Part shown: piece by piece, positions 24,744 through 31,892 of the stretch
How the letters are laid out: each line of letters starts with the position of its first letter
Numbering within the stretch: the stretch's first letter is position 1
Source: a virus
DNA length: 36,906 bases
Virus record (IMG/VR): IMGVR_UViG_3300037502_002318
Span: 1-36,906 of that record
Direction: 5' to 3' (one strand)
Notes under the pieces: model-generated
Seen by the model: the letters and a program-made list of their open reading frames with translations, nothing else
What the model was told of the DNA's origin: nothing
Databases searched by the model: none
Position numbers and translations under genes: made by a program

Positions 24744-24777
24744 TTTATATTCCTATTTTAGCGTTGTTGGTTTAATG

Positions 24778-24801
24778 ATGCGCCATCGTTAAATGACGCA
24801 T
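24778..24801 (-). promoter_or_regulatory. Hairpin in intergenic gap
   Basis: Minus strand ATGCGTCAT-TTAACG-ATGGCGCAT, a 9-bp stem with one T-G pair. There is no T run after it. It is the only strong dyad in the 72-base gap after the coiled-coil gene; it may be an attenuator, an RNase site or a protein-binding site. Confidence 0.4.
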
Positions 24802-24815
24802 GGTTAACCCTACAT

Positions 24816-26171
24816 CTAGAAGTATTTGTTAAGGATAGCCTCAAGCTCTTTGATAGATTGAGGCTCGATACCTTCTTTAACTGCCCAATGAGTTACTTCG
24901 TGTAGTAAGTCGTGAGGGATTCGGCTTACTTGGGACTTATCAACAACGAGCCAAGCACCTTCAGACTCCATCCACTCTTCAATGCCCCAAGAGTAATCCC
25001 AAACAAGTTGCATGTTGTATCGGTATAGCTTTCCTTCATGTTCAATTTCAGGAATAACATAGCCTTTACCATGCTTAGGAACATCTGACGTATCAAATTC
25101 ACAGCCATCCTTGAACTCTTCAAATAATTCAGGGTATGAGTTTTTCGTAATTCCAAATGGAGCCATATCTTCTTGTTTATTAGCATCAGCAACGCAGTCA
25201 TTGAAAATAGCAGAGTCTTCTTCGCTGATTAGGTTAGGCTCTGATGTTGTCATTAGCTCTTGGTAAGCCTGTTCACCTTGAGTGACTTCTTCCTGAACTG
25301 GGCTAGATTTAGCCTGAGCCTCTTCCAGTTGTTTAGCTTGATTAAGCATCATGTTCAATTGAGAAACCACTTGGTCAAGAGAAGTCTTGGCTTCTTCTGT
25401 TCGCTCGTCGAAGTCTTCCTCTTTGATTTCGTAGTTAACAAGGCTGTCGATCTTGCTTTGAATTTCAGAAGATGACTTGCCCATTAGGCCAAGAGGAATC
25501 TGAACCAGGTTAGTTAATCGCTCTTGGATGCGGTTTTTCTTCTGCTCCGCTTCAAGCTGCTTACGCTGCGCTTCCGACTTCTCTTCTTCAACGATTTGAA
25601 GAATTCGATCGTTAAGCGATTTAGTAGCTGATGCAATTGCTTGAGCAGCGTCAGCAGTGAACTCTGAAAAACCTTCACTAACGTCCATGCTTTCAAGCGA
25701 GTCAATGCGGTGCGCTAGGTCTTCTTTGGTTTCGTCAATTGCATAAACACCAATCGACTCAATGTTAGCGATACGACCTTTAATTTCAGCAACGCGCTCT
25801 GCTTCAATTCGATCTTGCTCGGCTTGCCATTCGTTGCGTGGTTTAAGCACTTGCTCGCGAGTGTCGTTTAGCTCAGTGGTTACCAGTTTCTTAACTTCGC
25901 CAGCTTTCTGAACTTTTGCTTTAAGGTCTGCCACTGACTTGTCGATAGCATCCGTGATTGCTTTGCGAGATTTTGAAACCTTAAGAGCTGTAGATCCAAT
26001 CTCGTCACGACCTTTCTTGGTGTTAACGTTTGGCACCAAGCTTAGTGCCTCCTGTTTAACCTGCTCAATTAGAGGGTAAACATTATCGGCGTCAGAGAAG
26101 AAGTCGATCGCCTTCTTACCAGTTAGTGACGTTGCTTGTTCGAATGTGACGATTTCGTTTTTAGTTTCCAT
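24816..26171 (-). CDS. Coiled-coil protein of the recombination region
   Basis: 451 residues, ATG at 26171. Residues about 30-290 are long charged helices (AKVQKAGEVKKLVTTELN, EEEKSEAQRKQLEAEQKKNR, MMLNQAKQLEEAQAK), a coiled coil typical of proteins encoded next to phage single-strand annealing genes. A second region at about 340-451 is globular: YPELFEEFKDGCEF, KLYRYNMQLVWDYSWGIEEWM, then HEVTH at residues 424-428, an HExxH pattern of uncertain meaning. No enzyme is assigned. It is nine bases from the Rad52-like gene in the transcript order and may modulate annealing, as speculated for similar partners. Confidence 0.7.
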   Translation of the reverse strand: METKNEIVTFEQATSLTGKKAIDFFSDADNVYPLIEQVKQEALSLVPNVNTKKGRDEIGSTALKVSKSRKAITDAIDKSVADLKAKVQKAGEVKKLVTTELNDTREQVLKPRNEWQAEQDRIEAERVAEIKGRIANIESIGVYAIDETKEDLAHRIDSLESMDVSEGFSEFTADAAQAIASATKSLNDRILQIVEEEKSEAQRKQLEAEQKKNRIQERLTNLVQIPLGLMGKSSSEIQSKIDSLVNYEIKEEDFDERTEEAKTSLDQVVSQLNMMLNQAKQLEEAQAKSSPVQEEVTQGEQAYQELMTTSEPNLISEEDSAIFNDCVADANKQEDMAPFGITKNSYPELFEEFKDGCEFDTSDVPKHGKGYVIPEIEHEGKLYRYNMQLVWDYSWGIEEWMESEGAWLVVDKSQVSRIPHDLLHEVTHWAVKEGIEPQSIKELEAILNKYF

Positions 26172-26179
26172 GGTGTTTC

Positions 26180-27106
26180 CTATTTTTTGCTTTTGATTGA
26201 TTTAATGCGAGCTTCGATAGAGTTATCTAGCTGCGCCGTAAGTTGAGAGTGATCGAAGTCGAACTCTTTTGTTTTTAGGCTAAGCTCTTTGCTGATTTTC
26301 TCTGCAAAGCTCTTAACGGTTGATTCAGTAGGAAGCTCATTAAACGTTTTTGTTTCATTAGATAGCCAGTCAGAAACGTTTTTAATCTGTTCAGCTTGCC
26401 ACTTAGCCATGTTATCAAGAAGGCTCTTTTTGCGAGCGTCCTTGCGCTTAATAGCCTCCCTCTCAAGTTCAGCATCCTGGTTAACTTCTGATGCTCGGTA
26501 AGCATTTGCGAACGCCTCCCTTAGGTCGATAAGCGTTTCCGCGTTGTCGATGGCGTTGTAAAACTCGCTATAGTCGTTTTGTGGTACCGCCCAAGATGGC
26601 AATGGAGGCGTTGACCAAGAAATTAAGCGCTGACCAGTGCGAGTCTTTTTGTTGTCGTAATGAACATGCAGGTTCTCAGCGTCACGGCGGTTTTTAACTT
26701 CACAGCAAATTGCAAACTCAGCATCTAACTTGTAAAGGTATCGACCAATGCCAAAATGAACCGCGGCACGCTTCATTGAGTCAGATAGTGCACCCTTAAG
26801 CGCTTCGATATTGGTGTATTCCGCACCGTCCCACTTAGTTACACGCTGGTCACCGATAGTTACTGTAATGCCGCACAAGTAGCCTTTGCCGTCTGGGCTT
26901 GGTTTGTATGCATTCTCCCAACCAAATACACCAAATACCTCATCAAGACGCGCTTGAATGGCTCGGTTAGTGATGTATGGAATAACCATGCAGTAAGGAT
27001 TGCCAGAGGCACTAAATCCAGCTTGCTGTACGCGCCATTCGATTTCATCAGGATAAAAAGGAGCAGCTAGCCTTTTCTGAACTTCTTGCGGTGTTAGGTT
27101 ATTCAT
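26180..27106 (-). CDS. Rad52-like single-strand annealing protein
   Basis: 308 residues from ATG 27106, with GGTGA upstream; a longer start at 27196 overlaps the preceding gene. The core, residues about 3-130, has the Rad52/Rad22 pattern: LTPQEVQKRLAAPFYPDEIEWR, YITNRAIQARLDEVFGVFGWEN, GYLCGITVTIGDQRVTKWDG, EALKGALSDSMKRAAVHFGIGRYLY. The C-terminal half is a charged linker and helix. The protein anneals complementary single strands in phage recombination and repair of concatemers. It is encoded with an exonuclease and a coiled-coil partner, forming a recombination module. Confidence 0.92.
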   Translation of the reverse strand: MNNLTPQEVQKRLAAPFYPDEIEWRVQQAGFSASGNPYCMVIPYITNRAIQARLDEVFGVFGWENAYKPSPDGKGYLCGITVTIGDQRVTKWDGAEYTNIEALKGALSDSMKRAAVHFGIGRYLYKLDAEFAICCEVKNRRDAENLHVHYDNKKTRTGQRLISWSTPPLPSWAVPQNDYSEFYNAIDNAETLIDLREAFANAYRASEVNQDAELEREAIKRKDARKKSLLDNMAKWQAEQIKNVSDWLSNETKTFNELPTESTVKSFAEKISKELSLKTKEFDFDHSQLTAQLDNSIEARIKSIKSKK

Positions 27107-27404
27107 TGCTATCACCATTGTAATTTGCAGCGAACAACTTGAATTCAGCAAGGAATCGCTCAACCGCTTCGCGTGGGTCAGTGTAAAATTGACCAAACAA
27201 CGTATTTGTGTGATTCATGTAAATGATCTTCATGGCACAAATGTCAGTAGGGTCAATCGCCACGGTTTTTGAACTCTCGTCAACTGGGCAAAGCCAAATA
27301 TTCCCGTTAAAAAGCTGAAAGTCCAAGCGAATGCTTCCGTTCTTGTGCTTAAGAGAGCAGGCAGTGCATTTATTTACCAGCTTTAGAATCTCTTTGTTTT
27401 CCAT
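27099..27404 (-). CDS. Hypothetical early protein
   Basis: 101 residues, ATG at 27404, overlapping the Rad52-like start by 8 bases. It has one CTAC motif near residue 13 and two more cysteines at about 39 and 56, but not a clear zinc site. Middle strands (SIRLDFQLFNGNIWLCPVD, TVAIDPTDICAMKIIYMN) and a C-terminal helix (DPREAVERFLAEFKLFAAN) suggest a small alpha/beta fold. Not recognised. Its overlap suggests translational coupling to the annealing protein. Confidence 0.65.
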   Translation of the reverse strand: MENKEILKLVNKCTACSLKHKNGSIRLDFQLFNGNIWLCPVDESSKTVAIDPTDICAMKIIYMNHTNTLFGQFYTDPREAVERFLAEFKLFAANYNGDSNE

Positions 27405-27411
27405 AAGTCAC

Positions 27412-27567
27412 CTATTTTGAGCAATCAATATTTTTGTAATTCGGCCAAGCACCTTGTGCTACTTGGTCGCAGTAATCAGAGATAAGCATTTGCTCATCTT
27501 GATAGTCCATTGTTCCAGCTATAAGAAGGAACAACATTAAAAGTGAGAACATGAATAACTGTTTCAT
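27412..27567 (-). CDS. Small membrane or exported early protein
   Basis: 51 residues from ATG 27567, with GGAG eight bases upstream; a longer frame from 27621 would begin upstream of the promoter. The N-terminus is a hydrophobic segment (KQLFMFSLLMLFLLIAG) that may be a signal peptide or a membrane anchor, followed by an acidic stretch with two Cys. It is the first gene of the leftward operon, transcribed from the promoter at 27593-27621. Such first-expressed peptides often block superinfection or host functions, but nothing shows that here. Confidence 0.68.
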   Translation of the reverse strand: MKQLFMFSLLMLFLLIAGTMDYQDEQMLISDYCDQVAQGAWPNYKNIDCSK

Positions 27568-27592
27568 TTCTTGTCTCCGTGTTGATGATTGA

Positions 27593-27621
27593 AATTTAGC
27601 AGCGCACAAAATTAAAATCAA
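27593..27621 (-). promoter_or_regulatory. Leftward early promoter
   Basis: Minus strand -35 TTGATT, exact 17-base spacer, -10 TAAATT, all in AT-rich DNA 26 bases from the first leftward start codon. Strong sigma70-type match. It drives the recombination and early operon. Confidence 0.78.
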
Positions 27622-27653
27622 GCATTTTTGTATACTTTTTTTATAATTTTTTA

Positions 27654-27682
27654 TTTACAACCAATTCAATATATTCTACATT
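27654..27682 (+). promoter_or_regulatory. Rightward early promoter
   Basis: Plus strand -35 TTTACA, exact 17-base spacer, -10 TACATT, 28 bases before the regulator ATG at 27711. Back to back with the leftward promoter, so a repressor bound in the 32 bases between them could control both. The AT-rich interval includes a GTATAC palindrome at 27630-27635. Confidence 0.75.
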
Positions 27683-27710
27683 ACAGTTAAACCAACAAGA
27701 GGAACTATTA

Positions 27711-27878
27711 ATGGCACAGCATGTAAAGGTAAATCCAAGTACGGACGATATGCTTAATAAGCTTTCAGAGAAGCGTAAGCGCGAGGAATCGTTCATTCGA
27801 ACTAAGCAAGACATTGCGGCTGAAGCTATTGCCGCTTTATACAAAAAAGAAATGCGAGGAACTAATGGCCAGAGCTAG
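27711..27878 (+). CDS. Putative ribbon-helix-helix regulator
   Basis: 55 residues, ATG at 27711 with AGAGGA seven bases upstream. The order strand (QHVKVNPS), helix (TDDMLNKLSEKRKREE), then a second helix (TKQDIAAEAIAALYKKE) fits the Arc/MetJ ribbon-helix-helix fold; the strand would sit in the DNA major groove. It is the first gene of the rightward unit, adjacent to a divergent promoter pair, the natural place for a self-controlling repressor such as Arc. The stop overlaps the next start by 14 bases. Identification is by fold pattern only. Confidence 0.65.
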   Translation: MAQHVKVNPSTDDMLNKLSEKRKREESFIRTKQDIAAEAIAALYKKEMRGTNGQS

Positions 27879-28722
27879 AAACATCAAGCCGGCCTTCTTT
27901 GATAATGATGAGCTGGCAGACAATGACCCGCTCGGAAGACTTCTGTTTATCGGCCTATGGACAATAGCCGATCACAACGGAAATCTTGAATGGAGATCTA
28001 AACGAATTAAGAAACAGATTCTAGCTTATGACGATTGTTGTGTTGATTCGCTCGCTATAAATCTGGATAAATCTGGATTTGTACGGTTCTACTCTGACGG
28101 GGATAAAATCTACTTAAATGTAGTGAATTTCGTCAAACACCAGAATCCACATAAGAACGAAAAAGCTAAGGGAACTGAAATTCCAGAATACTCAGAACAG
28201 TATCGGGAAGTTATTGATTTAAATAAACTCACGATAAATCGTGATTTATCTGGATTAGAACTAGATAACTCCGATAGTAATCCTGCTGATTCCCTTAACC
28301 TGATTCCTGATTCCCTTAACCTGATTCCTGAAGAGAAAGAAACTAAGTCAGCTAAAGCCGACCCGTCTCTTGAGATATTCAATTACTGGAAGGAGGTAAT
28401 GAAGAAAGGCCCCAACACTACTCCATCTAAGAAGAGAATGGATAAGGTTAAAGCAAGACTTAAAGATGGATACGATGTCGATTTTATCAAGAAAGCGATT
28501 TATGGGTGCTCTATAACCCCGCATAACAATGGGACCGACCCAAAAGGCAACGGACAGAAATACGATGATCTTGAGCTAATCTGTCGATACCCAGAGAATC
28601 TAGAAAGATTTGCTGGTAACGCTGAAAATCAAAGATCACCTAGTAAGCAGGGCAACATTAACGATATAGGCGACGACTTCAGTCCGCCGTCTGGGATGGA
28701 GTGGACACATGAGCGTATTTGA
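27865..28722 (+). CDS. Phage replication initiator-like protein (O-like)
   Basis: 285 residues from ATG 27865; a longer frame from 27814 is rejected since it lies in the regulator gene. The N-terminal domain (MARARNIKPAFFDNDELAD, then LFIGLWTIADHNGNLEWRSKRIKKQILAYDD) is the winged-helix pattern of phage replisome organizers. A middle linker has a doubled peptide DSLNLIP, encoded by 21-bp tandem repeats, and a C-terminal helical part (RMDKVKARLKDGYDVDFIKKAI) that may bind the helicase loader. As in lambda O, the gene contains repeats that may be the origin. It is followed directly by the helicase loader gene. Confidence 0.82.
   Translation: MARARNIKPAFFDNDELADNDPLGRLLFIGLWTIADHNGNLEWRSKRIKKQILAYDDCCVDSLAINLDKSGFVRFYSDGDKIYLNVVNFVKHQNPHKNEKAKGTEIPEYSEQYREVIDLNKLTINRDLSGLELDNSDSNPADSLNLIPDSLNLIPEEKETKSAKADPSLEIFNYWKEVMKKGPNTTPSKKRMDKVKARLKDGYDVDFIKKAIYGCSITPHNNGTDPKGNGQKYDDLELICRYPENLERFAGNAENQRSPSKQGNINDIGDDFSPPSGMEWTHERI
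28057..28076 (+). repeat. Two tandem ATAAATCTGG copies in the initiator gene
   Basis: Exact 10-bp direct repeat within the initiator coding sequence. It may be an iteron or simply a duplicated codon run; a related TTTATCTGG recurs at 28245. Confidence 0.6.
28229..28244 (+). repeat. Dyad in the initiator gene
   Basis: TCACGAT-AA-ATCGTGA is a perfect 7-bp inverted repeat within coding sequence, 42 bases before the 21-bp tandem repeats. It could be an initiator or host-factor binding site at an internal origin. Confidence 0.5.
28286..28327 (+). repeat. Two 21-bp tandem repeats, candidate replication origin iterons
   Basis: The unit CTGATTCCCTTAACCTGATTC occurs twice, exactly, and each copy contains the heptamer CTGATTC twice. 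They encode DSLNLIP repeats in the linker. In lambda-type phages the origin lies inside the initiator gene as iterons; this block with the nearby dyad and AT-rich flanks is the best origin candidate here. Confidence 0.55.
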
Positions 28723-29419
28723 CAGAATTAAGTCTATGGTTGGCGATCAAGATATCGACGTTGATAAGGCGATTGAGGATGTTAAGCGCTGGCGTGAAGA
28801 GGATGAGTCAAAACAGTTTGAACGATTCAAGAATCAGATTGCAGAGCATCAGGCAAAGCAGTCAATCGGAAGGTCTGGAATTCTTCCGCTTCACATGGAG
28901 TGCACCATAGATAATTTCATCGCCACCAGCGGAGAGCAGCAAAAAGCAAAAACGTTTTCTCAGTGGTACGTCGACAACTTTGAATCTAACAATGGAGGAG
29001 GTTTTATTTTTGGCGGCAAGCCAGGAACAGGAAAGAATCACTTAGCAGCTGGCATCTGTAACGCACTAATGGCCAGAAAGAAATCTTGCTTTGTGATCAC
29101 CGTTACCGAGCTAATGCAAAAGCTACGCAATTGCTATCAAGATGATAGCGAAACAACGGAAGACCGGTTTATTCGCTCAATGGTCAATTTCGACTTTCTT
29201 GTTCTGGACGAGATTGGGCTTCAGCGCGGTACCGATGCAGAGAGACTTGCGCTAAATCAAATCGTCGACCAGCGTGCATCTAGGTTCAAACCTACTGGAA
29301 TGCTGACAAACCTTTCAGTTGATGAAATGAACAAGTGCCTTGGCGATAGAGTCATGGACAGAATGAGAATGAACGGCGGCAAGTGGATCGCCTTTGATTG
29401 GGAGAGTTACAGGAAATGA
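28709..29419 (+). CDS. DnaC-like helicase loader (AAA+ ATPase)
   Basis: 236 residues, ATG at 28709, overlapping the initiator by 14 bases. Walker A GKPGTGKNH at residues 103-111, Walker B FLVLDEIG at 163-170, and an Arg-rich sensor region (CLGDRVMDRMRMNGG) near the end. It matches the DnaC/IstB-type loaders used by phages to place the host DnaB helicase on the origin. The N-terminal 90 residues, charged and helical, would bind the helicase. A loader beside an initiator and no helicase gene implies use of the host DnaB. Confidence 0.92.
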   Translation: MSVFDRIKSMVGDQDIDVDKAIEDVKRWREEDESKQFERFKNQIAEHQAKQSIGRSGILPLHMECTIDNFIATSGEQQKAKTFSQWYVDNFESNNGGGFIFGGKPGTGKNHLAAGICNALMARKKSCFVITVTELMQKLRNCYQDDSETTEDRFIRSMVNFDFLVLDEIGLQRGTDAERLALNQIVDQRASRFKPTGMLTNLSVDEMNKCLGDRVMDRMRMNGGKWIAFDWESYRK

Positions 29420-29679
29420 GTAAAATAATTTGTAATCGATGGGATGTTTTTGAAGAGCTTAATCGCGTGATTAAAGATCATTACATATTCATTAACCCTG
29501 ATCAGGCAAGTATTATCTATTTAAGTGATGGGACTCAGCACCTTTATGATACGTGCCATTCAGTTCTAGTTAAGCTTGGAATTATTAACCAAGCAGGATT
29601 AATTGAGAATGTGAAATTTGAAGACATAAACAAATACACAACTTATATCAACGAGAAATATTTAAATAAAACATATTAA
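29416..29679 (+). CDS. Hypothetical early protein
   Basis: 87 residues from ATG 29416, overlapping the loader stop as ATGA; the frame also has an upstream start at 29398 inside that gene. Short strands (HYIFINPDQASIIYLSDG) and helices (HLYDTCHSVLVKLGII, EDINKYTTYINEKYL) are visible; no motif is recognised. It is AT-rich and translationally coupled to the loader, so it belongs to the replication unit. Confidence 0.6.
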   Translation: MSKIICNRWDVFEELNRVIKDHYIFINPDQASIIYLSDGTQHLYDTCHSVLVKLGIINQAGLIENVKFEDINKYTTYINEKYLNKTY

Positions 29680-29715
29680 TTTTGAACTTATTTAAATCAA
29701 TATAGGAATAGAACA

Positions 29716-30219
29716 ATGAAAGTAAAACCAATGATTTTTAACACCGAAATGGTTAAGGCTATTTTGGAAGGAAAAAAGACTGTGACGCGCCGCCCTGCAA
29801 AAAATCTGTCTTTTAGTGAGCGCATGGGGTTTGCTGTTGGTGAGTTCGCTTACGGCCTTGGCTTTGACTTGCGCGAAACCATGAATAACTGCATTAAATC
29901 CAAGTCAGCAAAATGCCCAGCTCAAATTGGCGATTTAATTTATGTGCGCGAGACTTTTCTTTTAGGTCGTATTTTTGATTATGACTCCGGTCACCCGGCA
30001 AGCGATTATTTTTATGTTGAGCAGGTGCAGGATATTAGCGAAGAACAGGCCGAAAAAGAGGGGTGCAGTAACTTCCCATCTTACCGTGGTCACTTTGAAG
30101 AAATTTGGAATTCCATTTACCAGAACTGGAAAGAAAATCCTTATGTATGGGTAATTGAGTTCGAAGTTATCCATCAAAACGTTGACAAGTATTTAAGCGA
30201 GATAGGCCATGGAAAATAA
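29716..30219 (+). CDS. ASCH domain-like phage protein
   Basis: 167 residues, ATG at 29716. The start (MIFNTEMVKAILEGKKTVTRRP), a central CPAQIGDLIYVRETF and the YVEQVQDISEEQAEKEG segment, followed by WNSIYQNW and NPYVWVIEFEVI, reproduce the order seen in phage ASCH-type proteins. ASCH domains are related to PUA folds and bind RNA or modified bases. In phages their role is unproven. Standing two genes before an adenine methyltransferase, it might act on nucleic-acid modification, but this is only suggestive. Confidence 0.78.
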   Translation: MKVKPMIFNTEMVKAILEGKKTVTRRPAKNLSFSERMGFAVGEFAYGLGFDLRETMNNCIKSKSAKCPAQIGDLIYVRETFLLGRIFDYDSGHPASDYFYVEQVQDISEEQAEKEGCSNFPSYRGHFEEIWNSIYQNWKENPYVWVIEFEVIHQNVDKYLSEIGHGK

Positions 30220-30421
30220 ACTACCAGGCATCACTATCCCAGGTGAAGCAACACACTACTATTTCGACAGTAACGGCAATCAGACTTACTACAAAGTCCT
30301 CCATCAAAGAAACGTATTTCGATTCTTTCAAAAGGTCTGGTTTTGGGATGTTTACCGTAACGTTTGGACTCGTTCTTACTGTTACCCACCAGTTGAATAC
30401 ATGACAAAGATAGGAGGATAG
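30209..30421 (+). CDS. Small hypothetical protein
   Basis: 70 residues, ATG at 30209, overlapping the previous gene by 11 bases. It has a beta-hairpin-like start (ATHYYFDSNGNQTYYKVLH) and an aromatic, basic second half (RFFQKVWFWDVYRNVWTRSY). The WFWDVYRNVW pattern suggests a hydrophobic surface for protein or nucleic acid. No family recognised. The following methyltransferase starts one base after its stop. Confidence 0.62.
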   Translation: MENKLPGITIPGEATHYYFDSNGNQTYYKVLHQRNVFRFFQKVWFWDVYRNVWTRSYCYPPVEYMTKIGG

Positions 30422-30422
30422 C

Positions 30423-31007
30423 GTGAGCAAGTACAAGATAATATACGCAGATCCGCCTTGGGACTTTAATGACAAGAAAACTGGTGGAAGTTTTAATTCA
30501 GCTGCAACACAACTTTACCGAACTACCACAACGTATGATCTTTGCTGTATGCCAATTCGATACATGCTAGAAGATGATGCAATACTTATTATGTGGTACG
30601 TAAACTCAATGCCAGAAGATGCCATCCAGCTAGCTAGAGCTTGGGGCTTCAAGAAGATGCTATCTATGAACGGTCTTGTTTGGGGGAAGCTTACCAAAAA
30701 TGGCAAAAGCCACTTCGGAATGGGTCACGGAACTAGAAACTGCTTAGAGTCTGCATTGATTATGTATAACGGATCTCTATCTCGTCTAATAAAAAACAAG
30801 TCAATAAGAAATTACTTTGAGGCAAAGATGCCAGTTGATGAAAACGGGAAATACATTCACTCAGCAAAACCCGAAGAAGCAAGGGAGATAATCGAAAGCC
30901 TTTGTCATGACGGGAAAAAGCTGGAAATGTTCGCACGTAAATCAACTAAAGGATGGGATGTTTTTGGAAATCAAGCTCCAAACTCAATAGATTTGGATTT
31001 CAAATAA
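30423..31007 (+). CDS. MT-A70 family adenine-N6 DNA methyltransferase
   Basis: 194 residues, GTG start at 30423 one base after the preceding stop, with AGGAGG upstream. Catalytic DPPW is at residues 10-13 in IIYADPPWDF. The family pattern continues with YDLCCMPIRYMLEDDAILIMWYV (about 39-60), WGFKKMLSMNGLVWGKL and GHGTRNCLESALIMYNG (about 70-120), and HSAKPEEAREIIES with KLEMFARKSTKGWDVFGNQ at the end. It methylates adenine in phage DNA, likely to evade host restriction or regulate DNA-binding. No matching nuclease is present, so it is an orphan enzyme. Confidence 0.93.
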   Translation: MSKYKIIYADPPWDFNDKKTGGSFNSAATQLYRTTTTYDLCCMPIRYMLEDDAILIMWYVNSMPEDAIQLARAWGFKKMLSMNGLVWGKLTKNGKSHFGMGHGTRNCLESALIMYNGSLSRLIKNKSIRNYFEAKMPVDENGKYIHSAKPEEAREIIESLCHDGKKLEMFARKSTKGWDVFGNQAPNSIDLDFK

Positions 31008-31032
31008 AAAAAGGCCTTACCGAAGTAAGGCC
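31006..31032 (-). terminator. Leftward-facing terminator after the methyltransferase gene
   Basis: Minus strand GGCCTTAC-TTCG-GTAAGGCC followed by seven T. The A run lies on the rightward side, so it stops transcription coming from the right, antisense to the early genes, and is not a good terminator for the rightward operon. Confidence 0.72.
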
Positions 31033-31054
31033 GCAATCAAAATAGGAATAGTTT

Positions 31055-31303
31055 ATGTACACGGAAACGATAACGTTAGAAATCGGCAGTGTCGAAGTTA
31101 ACTTCATCGTCACTTTTGATTATACACCAGAAATTAAAGGTGTCTACGATGCTTTGCCTCAAGACTGTTATCCAACCGAACCAGAAGAGTTTGAACTTGC
31201 ATCAATTGTGCACCTTGCATCAAGTAGAAATTGCGATTGGTTAATTGATGTCGCATACGATCAGATTATTGAAAAGATAAAGGACGTTCGTGATGAGTAC
31301 TGA
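31055..31303 (+). CDS. Small hypothetical protein
   Basis: 82 residues, ATG at 31055. It starts with alternating strands (ETITLEIGSVEVNFIVTFDY), an acidic loop (QDCYPTEPEEFEL) and a C-terminal helix (WLIDVAYDQIIEKIKDVRDEY). The order strands-acidic loop-helix is seen in small phage proteins that lie before DUF1367 or recombination genes, with no known function. Its stop overlaps the DUF1367 start by 11 bases. Confidence 0.62.
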   Translation: MYTETITLEIGSVEVNFIVTFDYTPEIKGVYDALPQDCYPTEPEEFELASIVHLASSRNCDWLIDVAYDQIIEKIKDVRDEY

Positions 31304-31889
31304 ATTCACTGTAATTAAGGTAAACAACGGTTTCAATTACGCTACCGATTCAGATCGTGATGCAGCTTCTTGTTACAAGCTAGGGCAAGCTTTAAAGGTT
31401 AGTGCTGTAAAGCAGTCTGCTCGAAGCATTCAGCATCACAAGTTGTTCTTTGGCGGATTGCTTGAGGTTATGCTTGATCACTGGGAACCGGACTCAGCCA
31501 TGACCACGGAAGCAGAGCGAAAGTTAATAATGCAGTTCTGCAAAGTCCTTGACGATAACGGCGGCGGCGGCGAGGTGTCGAACTGGGGTCGTTCTTTTCT
31601 TGGGAAATTGGCTCAAAATCGAGCTCAAAAAATCGAATCGCCACACAAAACCAAGGAAGGCTTGCTTCTATGGCTGAAAGATAAAGTCGACCATGTTGAG
31701 CTAGTAGTAACTCCGTCTGGAATTAAGCGAGTCCCTAAGTCGATTAACTTCAACTCAATGAGCCGCGAGCAGTTTGGAGTTTTTTACAAGAAGTGCTTCT
31801 CTGTTTGCTGGAAGTACATTCTTTCACAAAAATTCGATAGCGAGGCCGAGTGTCAGAACGTTATCGATCAGCTATCTAGTATGGGGTGA
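31293..31889 (+). CDS. DUF1367 family protein
   Basis: 198 residues from ATG 31293, preceded by AGGAC; a GTG three bases earlier is less likely. The SARSIQHHKLFFGGLLEVMLDHW segment near residues 42-65 and the C-terminal PKSINFNSMSREQFGVFYKKCFSVCW (about 148-175) are DUF1367 features. The family occurs beside Holliday-junction and Nin-region genes of lambdoid phages, so a recombination or replication role is likely but unproven. It is followed by an HNH nuclease gene and NinG-like gene here. Confidence 0.82.
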   Translation: MSTEFTVIKVNNGFNYATDSDRDAASCYKLGQALKVSAVKQSARSIQHHKLFFGGLLEVMLDHWEPDSAMTTEAERKLIMQFCKVLDDNGGGGEVSNWGRSFLGKLAQNRAQKIESPHKTKEGLLLWLKDKVDHVELVVTPSGIKRVPKSINFNSMSREQFGVFYKKCFSVCWKYILSQKFDSEAECQNVIDQLSSMG

Positions 31890-31892
31890 GCT

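Noticed and set aside
27099-27196. Longer Rad52-like start at 27196
   Set aside because: It would overlap the preceding gene by nearly 100 bases, and the extra residues do not resemble the family; ATG 27106 has a fitting ribosome-binding site.
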